Below, piece after piece: positions 33,866-42,078 of a stretch of DNA of 57,486 nucleotides (position 1 is its first letter; each line of letters opens with the position of its first letter). The stretch spans positions 1 through 57,486 of the forward strand of contig JACOSB010000090.1 in assembly GCA_016179105.1 (NCBI GenBank), given 5' to 3'. This stretch comes from Candidatus Acetothermia bacterium (lineage in GTDB: Bacteria > Bipolaricaulota > Bipolaricaulia > RBG-16-55-9 > DRXL01). The notes under the pieces are model-generated. The model saw nothing but the letters and a program-made list of their open reading frames with translations, was not told the DNA's origin and searched no databases. Both the position numbers and the translations under genes were made by a program.

Positions 33866-34614
33866 TGTCTACGTTGCAATCTGCATTCTTCGCAGTTGCG
33901 ACTCTTGCGAGTCCTCCATATCGCTATGGAGACCGGACCATATCATCGTCTTGTTCAGACGCCCGACGTATGGTCTCTGAGGATTCCCTAAACCGTGCCA
34001 TGATTTCTGTTTCGCTGTATCGACGATTACCACCATCATTCATCTCTCGACGGATTTCCAAAATTTTCTTGATTCCGTCTTGATGAAGATGTTCTCCTTG
34101 CTTTAGCAGCTCTGCGATCTGGCAGAACTTTGCGAAATCCCGTTTTTTCTTCGCTGACAAAAAATTGAAGCGCTCAAAAAACGGAATGACGTTCTCCAGA
34201 ATCGCATCGAAGTTATTCACTTCATAGTACCAGATGCCATCTTCGCGTTGTCTCATCGTGCCGCACTCTAAGTGCCGCTTGAAGAGCGCCAAGATGACTC
34301 TGTCTCGCTGCGAGATGTTAAAGCAAAGAGAGACTTTCCATGGAAGATGATAGTCATCACGTGGTCTGAAGACGACGTTGAAACTTCCTTCGCCGTCCGT
34401 AAACCCCGCGAGATACCATCCTATCTGAGGAGAGACTTTGTTTGCATTAAACATTATCTTACCTCCTCATTGGCACGGGCTGGGCCTTTCCTGCGGATTG
34501 TCCGCACCGGTCGTTTTGTTACTGTGCTATTTATTCAAGCACAAGTACCGCCGGATGCACCGGAGTTTCCCGCATATAGTCAGGTTTATTAACGTAACTA
34601 CAACGGTCTGGTTT
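33866..34614 (-). mobile_element. Group I intron in 23S rRNA at E. coli position 1917
   Basis: The insertion splits helix 69 after U1917: the 5' exon ends GTAACTAT (34615) and the 3' exon begins AACGGTCC (33865). Near its 5' end the intron contains GACCGTT followed by GTAGTTAC. The second part pairs with the 5' exon with a G-U pair at the splice site (P1), and the first pairs with the 3' exon (P10). The Q core sequence GACAATCCGCAG is at 34491-34502 and the S-like element GATGATATGGTCC near 33934-33947. P9-type hairpins follow. With these exon limits the last intron base is A, not the near-universal G. It encodes a LAGLIDADG endonuclease. Confidence 0.85.
33924..34454 (-). CDS. LAGLIDADG homing endonuclease encoded in the 23S intron
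   Basis: The 176-residue protein has one LAGLIDADG motif, IGWYLAGFTDGEGSFNV (residues about 11-27), with the conserved acidic residues at the end of the helix. It then has FNISQRDRVILALFKRHLE and FKRHLECGTMRQREDG, and later FCQIAELLKQGEHLHQDG. Single-motif members act as homodimers that cut intronless 23S genes at the insertion site. A strong ribosome site (GAGGAGGT, minus strand) precedes ATG 34454. The C-terminal 20 or so residues are encoded by bases that also form the 3' catalytic core of the intron, so coding and ribozyme sequence overlap. Intact frame suggests recent activity. Confidence 0.9.
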   Translation of the reverse strand: MFNANKVSPQIGWYLAGFTDGEGSFNVVFRPRDDYHLPWKVSLCFNISQRDRVILALFKRHLECGTMRQREDGIWYYEVNNFDAILENVIPFFERFNFLSAKKKRDFAKFCQIAELLKQGEHLHQDGIKKILEIRREMNDGGNRRYSETEIMARFRESSETIRRASEQDDDMVRSP

Positions 34615-35413
34615 ATAGTTACGGCCGGCCTTCGCTGGGGCTTCAGTTCGAGGCGTGAACCCCTCCCCTTGACCTTCCAGCAGTGGCCAGGTCTCAGACC
34701 CTATACGTCCTCTTATACGAGTTAGCAGGGTCCTGTGTTTTTACTAAACAGTCTCCCCAGCCTGCTCTCTGCGGCCCCCTCGGACCTTGCGGCCCTAACG
34801 GGGCTCTCCTTCTCGCGAACTTACGGAGATATTTTGCCGAGTTCCTCAACGAGGGTTATCTCGCCCACCTTAGGCTACTCGCCTTGCCTACCTGTGTTAG
34901 TTTGCGGTACGGACTCTCTCTGACTCTGTAGAGGATTTTCTCGGCAGCTGACTCGTCTTCCTTCGGCGCCGTAGCGCTTCCCCCTGCGGCTCGACTTAAC
35001 CCGCGCGCGGATTTGCCTACGCACGGACGCCTCGCCGCCCGGACCGGGACGACCGTCACCCGGCTGAAAGAGCCTGCTGCGTCCCCCCATAATCAACGGC
35101 AGAAAGAGGGGCCGGAATATTAACCGGCTGTCCATCGCCTACCCCTTTCGGGTTCGACTTAGGGCCGCCTAACCCTGGGTGGATGAGCCTTCCCCAGGAA
35201 ACCTCAGGCAATCGGTGGTTGAGTTTCTCGCTCAACTCGCGCTACTCAATCCTGCATTCTCACTTCTGCTTCGTCCACAGTCCCTCTCGAGACTGCTTCG
35301 GCCTATGGCAGAAAGCTCCCCTACCGTAGTCGCTGCACGCAGCAGCAACTCTCTCATGGCTTCGGCACCGTGCTTGAGCCCCGTTACATTTTCGGCGCAT
35401 CTTCCCTCGACTG

Positions 35414-35463
<50 letters not shown>

Positions 35464-36691
35464 CAGCTGTTTAAGGAAAAACACATCCTTTACCACTTAG
35501 CACGGATTTTGGGGCCTTAACCGATGATCTGGGTCGTTTCCCTTTTGACGATGAAGGTTATCCCCCACCGTCTGACTCCCGGGGATCCGTCGTTGGTATT
35601 CGGAGTTTGATTGGAAGAGGGTTGCCCCGCATCCATTCAGTGCTCTACCCCCAACGAGTTCAATTCCCGAGGCTAGTCCCAAAACTATTTCGGGGAGAAC
35701 CAGCTATACCCGAGGCCCGTCTGGCTTTTCACCGCTACCCACAAGTCATCACGAACCTTTTCCTTGGTTATGCGTTCGGCCCTCGACCGAGTTTTACCTC
35801 GGCTTCAGCCTGCTCATGGGTTGATCGCTCGGCATTCGGGCCTACAGCACGTGACTTATTAGTGCCCTCTTCGGACTTGCTTTCGCTTCGGCTGCGTCCC
35901 ACACACGAGACTTAGCCTTGCCACGCACCGTAGCTCGCAGGATCATACTGCAAAAGGCATGCCGTCAGGCCATTGCCGTTCAGACATCTTGCGATGCCTG
36001 AAAGATGGCAATAGTACCCTCCGACTGTCTGTGAGCGGATGGTTTCAGGCTCTATTTCACTCCCCTCCCGGGGTTCTTTTCACCTTTCCCTTGCGGTACT
36101 AGTTCCCTATCGGTCAGCTGTGAGTATTTAGCCTTAGAAGGTGGTCCTCCTGGGTTCACACCGGATTTCAAGAGTCCAGTGTTACTCAGCACTAGCCTTC
36201 AGAGTCGCTCGCCTTTTCGCCTACGGGACTGTCACCCTCTGTGGTCGCTCGTTCCAGTGGCTTTGCTAGCCGTTCGGCTAAAGCTCGCGTTTAACCTGCT
36301 AGATATACTCTAGTCAGACTAGGCTACAACCCCGTGCTAATAAATTAGCACGGTTTGGGCTTTTCCCGGTTCGCTCGCCGCTACTAAGGGAATCTCCAAT
36401 GCCATCACTCAAGTGCTTAATCAAAAAGCACTTAAGCGATGACACTGCGTTGATTGATTTCTCTTCCTCTGGGTACTGAGATGCTTCACTTCCCCAGGTT
36501 CGCTTCTGGAAGTTATGGATTGGCCTCCAGATACCCGACCTTCCGTCGGGTGGGTTACCCCATTCAGAGATCCACGGATCAATGCCTGCTCGACGGCTCC
36601 CCGTGGCTTATCGCAGTCTGCCGCGTCTTTCGTCGCCTTCAGCTGCCAGGGCATCCACCATCCGCCCTTACTGAGCTTGCGCGATTTGTAT

Positions 36692-36717
36692 GCACTCTAT
36701 CCACTTTTCAAGGACCG
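36692..36717 (-). repeat. 23S processing stem, 5' arm
   Basis: On the minus strand CGGTCCTTGAAAAGTGG followed by ATAGAGTGC. It pairs with 32873-32898 downstream of 23S with two mismatches, and the two arms enclose the rRNA with its intron. Confidence 0.75.
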
Positions 36718-36773
36718 AATTATCGTCTACGAATTAGGAATTAATGTGTATCCCCCCGTTCGTAGGTTCGGCT

Positions 36774-36802
36774 ATTATAGCAATGAGTTTGTAGCTTGTC
36801 AA
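36774..36802 (-). promoter_or_regulatory. Consensus promoter of the 23S-5S unit
   Basis: On the minus strand a perfect TTGACA (36797-36802), a 17-base spacer and a perfect TATAAT (36774-36779) preceded by TGC, an extended minus-10 element. It lies about 85 bases upstream of the 23S 5' end, so 23S and 5S are transcribed without 16S. Confidence 0.85.
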
Positions 36803-36881
36803 GCCAAAGGCAAGCTAACTCAAAACGACTTATAGATCAATAATTTTCAGCTTTTTCGACTCCTAAAAGCGTTACGTCTGA

Positions 36882-37268
36882 TTACTTCGCGAGCTCGCCC
36901 GTGGGGGCCGCATCGTCTAATCTTATCTCGGTGTCCCCCCATAAGCCTTCCAAGTCATAGAATCTTCTCAAATCGCGCTGAAAGACGTGAATCATCGCCT
37001 CGCCAAAATCTAGGACAATCCAGCCTTTGGAGTCCCAGCCCTCGCTCTGATGTAAAGGGTTTGAGAGTTTTTCGGCAATATTTTCGGCGATCGCTTTGAC
37101 GTGCTTGGCGTTATCCCCCTCGGTGATCACAAAAAAATCTGTGGGGATGGGGAACTCACGCATGTCTAAGATCACCGTCTTTTCGCCTTTTTTTTCTGCA
37201 ATGAGGTTGATAACCTGCCGTAACGACTCTTCTGCTGTACCTAGCCCTAAAACCTTTGCTTCGCTCAT
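36882..37268 (-). CDS. rsfS: Ribosome silencing factor RsfS
   Basis: The 128-residue protein is of the Iojap/RsfS family, which binds ribosomal protein L14 and blocks joining of the 30S subunit in starvation. Typical elements are VINLIAEKKGEKTVILDMRE near the start, TDFFVITEGDNAKHVKAIAE (about 43-62), and the C-terminal GWIVLDFGEAMIHVFQRDLRRFYDLEGLWGD, conserved across bacteria. It follows an LCP-family gene by 18 bases on the same strand, an arrangement common in other bacteria. It has an AAAGGAGTT ribosome site before ATG 37268. Confidence 0.95.
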   Translation of the reverse strand: MSEAKVLGLGTAEESLRQVINLIAEKKGEKTVILDMREFPIPTDFFVITEGDNAKHVKAIAENIAEKLSNPLHQSEGWDSKGWIVLDFGEAMIHVFQRDLRRFYDLEGLWGDTEIRLDDAAPTGELAK

Positions 37269-37286
37269 AACTCCTTTCGATAAATT

Positions 37287-38498
37287 TTATTCTTGAAGCA
37301 CAAAATCCTTTCCAATCACTAAGATGATATCAAACCCGCTGCCGGTTATCCCCTGGTTATTGAGATAGACCATCAGATTCTTCAAATCTTCGGGTTTCGC
37401 CACGACTGTCGGGGACTTGAGCGCCTGCTGGAGTTTCTTCGCCTTCTCGGGTTGACCCATTATATCTATAATATACGATTTACCGTAGTCGAGTCTATCG
37501 GCATTAGACGCCCGTTCGGCGGAAAACCCTTCTTTCTTCAAATACTCACTCATGGCGCGAGCGATGCCCGCCTTGCCCGCCCCGTTCAGCGTCAAAACTC
37601 TAATTTCGTCGTTGGTCAAGCGCTCTTTCCCGCGCAGCATCTCGTCTACGGCGACCTCGGTCAGGACCGGGTCGGGCTCCAAATACGCCCCATATTCTTT
37701 GCTCGTCTTCGGCTCTCCTCCGAGCGTCTGAATCCGCACTTCTTTGGGCGTAAGGCCCCGTAGCGGTTGCGCCAGCGTATTGATTTCGATAAAAGACATA
37801 TTCGTCTTGATAAACTGCATTGCTTGGGAGACAAAGCGAGTCACGTCTTGGTTATCGTTGAGCTTGACTCCCTGCTGGAGGACCGCCGCGATCAATTGAT
37901 GATGCCGACGAATGCGCGCCAAATCCCCCCCATTTTTGTCGCGATAGCGCACGTAGTTGAGCGCCTGTGCGCCGTTAAAGTGCTGCACTCCCGGAGCGAT
38001 GTCGATGTGCAAATCTTGCGCCCTGTCATCGTATTTCATGCGTTCCGGGACGTTGACCGTCACGCCACCCACTAGGTCGATCAGCTTAGAAAACCCCAAA
38101 TAATCCAAAACTATATAGTATTTGATGGGCACCCCGAGAAATTTGGAGATCACGTCGCGCGCGAAGTCGGGCCCCTTGCTGGCGTAGGCGGCATTTAGCT
38201 TGCGCAGCGTGCCGTCGGGGAATTTGATGCGCAGGTCTCTTGGCACCGAGAGCACCCGCACGTCTTTTTCTTTCACGCTGACCACCGCAATCGAGTCGCT
38301 GCGCTGGGCGGTTGCTCCGCTGCCGATGTTGTCCACCCCGAGCAACAGAATATTGGTACGTGGGGGCGGCAAGGCCGGAACTTCTGGAGAGAAACGCCCA
38401 CTGATCCACGAGATGAGCGCAATCCCTGCCGCCAACATCAACAGAGCAGCGAGGATCAACGGACCTCGGGGTTTACGCTGAGTTCGGACGCGCGCCAC
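37287..38498 (-). CDS. LytR-CpsA-Psr (LCP) family cell-wall polymer transferase
   Basis: From GTG 38498 the protein has 403 residues. A single membrane helix (LILAALLMLAAGIALISW, about residues 14-31) anchors an extracellular LCP domain with RTNILLLGVDN, RSDSIAVVSV, SVPRDLRIKFP and IDLVGGVTVNVP. The later NYVRYRDKNGGDLARIRRHHQ holds the Arg residues that bind polyprenyl pyrophosphate. LCP enzymes transfer lipid-linked polymers to peptidoglycan or other wall targets. The GTG is chosen because AAGAGG precedes it; an ATG 13 codons earlier lacks a ribosome site. A C-terminal LytR_C-like domain (about 290-400) follows. It shares an operon with rsfS. Confidence 0.85.
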   Translation of the reverse strand: MARVRTQRKPRGPLILAALLMLAAGIALISWISGRFSPEVPALPPPRTNILLLGVDNIGSGATAQRSDSIAVVSVKEKDVRVLSVPRDLRIKFPDGTLRKLNAAYASKGPDFARDVISKFLGVPIKYYIVLDYLGFSKLIDLVGGVTVNVPERMKYDDRAQDLHIDIAPGVQHFNGAQALNYVRYRDKNGGDLARIRRHHQLIAAVLQQGVKLNDNQDVTRFVSQAMQFIKTNMSFIEINTLAQPLRGLTPKEVRIQTLGGEPKTSKEYGAYLEPDPVLTEVAVDEMLRGKERLTNDEIRVLTLNGAGKAGIARAMSEYLKKEGFSAERASNADRLDYGKSYIIDIMGQPEKAKKLQQALKSPTVVAKPEDLKNLMVYLNNQGITGSGFDIILVIGKDFVLQE

Positions 38499-38708
38499 AG
38501 TCACCTCTTGGCAGAAAAATATCGCAAGTTTTCCCATAAGTCAACCCCCCGCCTCCCAAGGCTTTAAAGACCCGAAGACCTCAAATTGCTTTCTGGAACT
38601 TTCTTCTCCGCGACGAGTATATTTTTATGATTTGATGGAGGTGCCCAATGTCTAACGCGCGAGTGACGGCATGGTCGTGTGGATTACCGTCCTCTTGTTT
38701 TCGAGATG

Positions 38709-38717
38709 TGCTATAAT
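38709..38717 (+). promoter_or_regulatory. Extended minus-10 promoter of prkA operon
   Basis: TGC directly before TATAAT (38712-38717) forms an extended minus-10 element. No good minus-35 box is seen. The start codon of prkA lies 56 bases downstream. Confidence 0.5.
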
Positions 38718-38773
38718 GACAATCAACGCCAGCCTGCGAACGCGCAGGCGTCAACCGCAAGGGGGTGACGGCG

Positions 38774-40846
38774 ATGGCAATGGAAAGTCTGATGCGAGAA
38801 ATCGCACGCGAGTACAAGGACGAACAGGTCAAGGACAAGTACAAACCCATCAGCTTTGAGGAGTACTTACAGATGGTGATGGAGGACCCTCGGCTGGTGC
38901 GTAATGCCTATCAGCGCTTGTATGACATGATTCTCTCTCACGGGACGCGCATCGTCAAGGTGCACGACAAAGAGAGCGTGCGCTACAACTTCTTCGATGA
39001 CCCCTTCGGGGAGGGCGAAGATGCGATCTACGGGATCGACGATGCTCTCAAAAATTTAGTGGACATCTTTAACGCCGCAGCCAAGGGACTTGGTCCCGAC
39101 CGCAGAGTCATCTTGCTCCACGGCCCGGTCGCGACCAGCAAATCGACCATCGGGCGCTTGGTGCGTAAGGGTCTCGAAGAATACAGCAGGCTCGACGACG
39201 GGCGGCTCTACACGTTTGAATGGGACGTCTCGGATCTTGAGGACGAGCCCCACGATGTCGTCGCGTGTCCCATCTTCGAAGAGCCCCTGAGATTGATTCC
39301 CGACAGCAAGCGCACCGAGATCTCCGCGCGACTCAATGCACACTTAAAAGAAAAATATCCGCACATCGAGTATTCGTTACGCATCGAGGGCGTACTCTGT
39401 CCCAAGTGCCGGTTCTACTTCAATCGCTTTATGCGCATGTACGACGATGATTTGGAGAAAGTCTTCAAGCACATCACGGTGCGCCGGCTCTTACTGAGCG
39501 AGAAAGACCGCAAGGGCATCGCCACGTTTGAGCCGAAAGACAAGAAGAACCAAGATGAAGAAGAACTGACCGGCGGCATGAATTGGCGCTTGGTTCAAGT
39601 GTACGGCTCGGACTCCGACCCCAGGGCGTTCAACTATGATGGCGAACTTTGCATCGCGAACCGGGGGATCTTTGATGGCGAAGAGCTCTTAAAACTTCAA
39701 GAGGAGTTTTTGTATGACTTCTTGCACGCGACGCAAGAGCACGTCATCAAGCCCAAGAAAAACCCGAGAATCGACATCGATGCGGTGATCTTGGGCCGCA
39801 CCAACAATCCCGAATATAAGCGCGTACGCAACAACGAGAAGATGGAAGCCTTCAACGACCGCACGCGCAAGGTAGATATTCCCTACGTGCTGCGCAAGTC
39901 CGACGAAACAAGGATTTACCAAAAATTCTTCGGACGGACGCGTGTGGTCGGCAAGCACATCGCACCGCACACGCTCGAGATGGCCGCGCTCTGGGGTATT
40001 CTCACCCGACTGGCCGAGCCGAGCGGAGATATAAAAATCTTACAAAAAGCGAAAGTCTACGACGGCGAGTCCATCCCGAACCGGAACATAGACTTAAAGA
40101 AGCTACACGAAGAATCCAAAGAAGAAGGGTTCTTCGGCGTCAGCCCGCGCTATGTGATCGACATGATCTCCCAAGCGCTCGTCGCTGACGGCGAGGGCTG
40201 TGTCAATCCCTATCGCGTGCTCGCGATGCTCGAGGACAATCTTCGAAATCATTCGGCGATCGACGAGAATCGCATCGACGAGTACAAAGAGTACATCGAG
40301 ATCGTCAAGGACGAGCTCTCCCAGATTTCTCAAGAAGAAGTGCGTCGGGTCATCTCGCACGATCCCAATGAACTTCGCGAAGTCGGCCAAAAGTATCTGG
40401 ACCACGTGATGGCCTATTTACACGACGAGAAGGTCGAAGACCGCTACACGGGCGGAGAGATAGAGCCTGACGAAGATTTCATGCGCTCGATCGAGAAACA
40501 AATCGGCGTGACCGAAGCGCAAAAAGACGACTTCCGCCAAGAGATTTCAAACTGGATCAGCGAACGCGCGCGCAAGGGCGTAGCGTTCAACCCCGAACAA
40601 AACGACCGACTGCGCCGGGCGCTGGAGAAAAAACTCTGGGAAGACAAGAAACACAACATCAACTTCACGGCCATGGTCAGCGATAAGACCACAGACCCCG
40701 AACACAAGAAGCGCAAGGCCGAGTGGGTCGAGCGACTGAAATCCGAGTACGGCTACTGCGACATCTGCGCGGAGAACGTGATCGACCACGCCGGCGCGGA
40801 AGTGGCACGCGAAGAGTTGGACGACCGCGAAGGCCGGATGATCTAG
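38774..40846 (+). CDS. prkA: PrkA-family serine protein kinase / AAA ATPase
   Basis: The 690-residue protein matches PrkA over its length. The N-terminal AAA-like domain (about 60-380) carries the P-loop HGPVATSKSTIGRLV near residue 118-132 and IVEHIK-like sequence in YDFLHATQEHVIKPKKN. The C-terminal PrkA kinase-like domain has SNPEYKRV-like TNNPEYKRVRNN and LSEKDRKGIATFEPKDKKNQD. Cys pairs (CPKC, CDIC) may bind metal. PrkA is found widely outside spore formers and is induced by starvation and stress. ATG 38774 follows AAGGGGGT at good distance. It is the first gene of the conserved prkA-yeaH-spoVR set. It stops four bases before a miniature repeat. Confidence 0.9.
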   Translation: MAMESLMREIAREYKDEQVKDKYKPISFEEYLQMVMEDPRLVRNAYQRLYDMILSHGTRIVKVHDKESVRYNFFDDPFGEGEDAIYGIDDALKNLVDIFNAAAKGLGPDRRVILLHGPVATSKSTIGRLVRKGLEEYSRLDDGRLYTFEWDVSDLEDEPHDVVACPIFEEPLRLIPDSKRTEISARLNAHLKEKYPHIEYSLRIEGVLCPKCRFYFNRFMRMYDDDLEKVFKHITVRRLLLSEKDRKGIATFEPKDKKNQDEEELTGGMNWRLVQVYGSDSDPRAFNYDGELCIANRGIFDGEELLKLQEEFLYDFLHATQEHVIKPKKNPRIDIDAVILGRTNNPEYKRVRNNEKMEAFNDRTRKVDIPYVLRKSDETRIYQKFFGRTRVVGKHIAPHTLEMAALWGILTRLAEPSGDIKILQKAKVYDGESIPNRNIDLKKLHEESKEEGFFGVSPRYVIDMISQALVADGEGCVNPYRVLAMLEDNLRNHSAIDENRIDEYKEYIEIVKDELSQISQEEVRRVISHDPNELREVGQKYLDHVMAYLHDEKVEDRYTGGEIEPDEDFMRSIEKQIGVTEAQKDDFRQEISNWISERARKGVAFNPEQNDRLRRALEKKLWEDKKHNINFTAMVSDKTTDPEHKKRKAEWVERLKSEYGYCDICAENVIDHAGAEVAREELDDREGRMI

Positions 40847-40849
40847 GAA

Positions 40850-40928
40850 GTTAAGAAGTGCTGCGGTGCAGAAGTGCTGCCGCCCAAGGCTAACTGCAGC
40901 ACCGCAGCATTACAAAACGGCAGCACTT
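40850..40928. repeat. Miniature inverted-repeat element between prkA and yeaH
   Basis: The sequence opens GTTAAGAAGTGCTGCGG, continues TGCAGAAGTGCTGCCG and closes ACAAAACGGCAGCACTT. AAGTGCTGCCG and CGGCAGCACTT mark inverted ends, and CTGCAGCACCGCAGCA pairs with TGCTGCGGTGCAG. It fills the space between the prkA stop (40846) and the yeaH ATG (40933), so it has replaced the normal ribosome site of yeaH. It shares its opening with the 23S-5S copy. Confidence 0.65.
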
Positions 40929-40932
40929 ACTT

Positions 40933-42072
40933 ATGCACAAGCGTATCCTAAAAGATCTTGAACGCTTCAAGCGCATCGTGCGCGGCGAGATCCGCAAAAA
41001 CTTAAAAGATTTGATCGAGAGCGATGCGATCGTCGGCCAAAAGGGCGGCGATGTCGTGAAAATTCCGGTCAAATCGATTCGCATCCCGCAGTTTCGCTAC
41101 GATCCGCGCGATGCCGGCGGGATCGGAGCGGGCGAGGGCGAGATTGGCGAACCGATCAAGCCCGGCGATCAGCCCGGCCTTTCGAACCATGCGGGAGAAG
41201 GCCCCGGCGCGCACTTTCCCGAGGTCGAGATCGAGCTGCGCGAACTCGCCGAGATCTTGGGAGAAGAGTTAGAGCTTCCGCACATCCAGCCCAAAGGCGA
41301 GCAGCGCATCATCCGCGGCGACGATGATTATACAGATGTCTCGGTGCAAGGTCCGGAGTCGCTCTTGATGAAGAAACGCTCGTTCAGACAAGGCCTGATG
41401 CGCCAGATGCTCCTGAGCGATCCGAATCGCCCCAACCCATCGCCGTCTTTGGTGGACGCTCAGCCGATGGTCGTCACGCCGATCAAAGAAGACAAGCGCT
41501 ATCTCTACGGCGAGCCGCAAGAGGCTCCCGAAGCGAATTGTCTCATCGTCTTCATGCGCGACGCCTCGGGTTCGATGAGCGGCGAGAAGACCGAGATCAT
41601 CCGCCAAGAGAACTGGTGGATTGATTTATGGCTCCGCACCAACTATGAGAATGTAGAACGGGTTTATATCATTCACGATTACGAAGCCCACGAAGTGAAC
41701 GAAGAAGAATTCTATGCGCTGAGCACCGGCGGCGGCACCCGTATCTCGGCGGCGTATGAGCTGTGCGACAAGATCATCGATCGTCGTTTCCCCACCGAGC
41801 AATGGAACATCTATCCGTTCCATTTTAGCGACGGCGAGAACTGGATCGGCGACACCGAAAACGTCTGCGTGCCGCTCCTGCGCGATCGGCTCTTGGCGAA
41901 AGTAAATCTCTTTGCGTACGGTCAAGTCGCACTGGGACGCCGCTCGCCGGGAATGCACTTGATTAAACTCAAAGAAGTATTGACAGACAGAGATAATCTA
42001 ACAACGTCGATCATCTCCGGGCGCGAGGATATTCTCGCGTCGATCAAAGAATTTCTGGGCACGGGTCGATGA
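40933..42072 (+). CDS. yeaH: YeaH/YhbH family protein (DUF444, vWA-like)
   Basis: The 379-residue protein is DUF444. It has the N-terminal HKRILKDLERFKRIVRGEIR, IPVKSIRIPQFRYD with its GEGEIGEP block, and a vWA-like metal site in VFMRDASGSMSG (DxSxS, about residue 207) followed by WWIDLWLRTNYENVERVYIIHD and YPFHFSDGENW. It works with PrkA and SpoVR in stress and stationary phase responses. No Shine-Dalgarno sequence precedes ATG 40933: the DNA just upstream is the end of a repeat (…GCAGCACTT ACTT). Its translation may depend on coupling or on the folded repeat. It is followed by spoVR after six bases. Confidence 0.9.
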   Translation: MHKRILKDLERFKRIVRGEIRKNLKDLIESDAIVGQKGGDVVKIPVKSIRIPQFRYDPRDAGGIGAGEGEIGEPIKPGDQPGLSNHAGEGPGAHFPEVEIELRELAEILGEELELPHIQPKGEQRIIRGDDDYTDVSVQGPESLLMKKRSFRQGLMRQMLLSDPNRPNPSPSLVDAQPMVVTPIKEDKRYLYGEPQEAPEANCLIVFMRDASGSMSGEKTEIIRQENWWIDLWLRTNYENVERVYIIHDYEAHEVNEEEFYALSTGGGTRISAAYELCDKIIDRRFPTEQWNIYPFHFSDGENWIGDTENVCVPLLRDRLLAKVNLFAYGQVALGRRSPGMHLIKLKEVLTDRDNLTTSIISGREDILASIKEFLGTGR

Positions 42073-42078
42073 GCTCTT

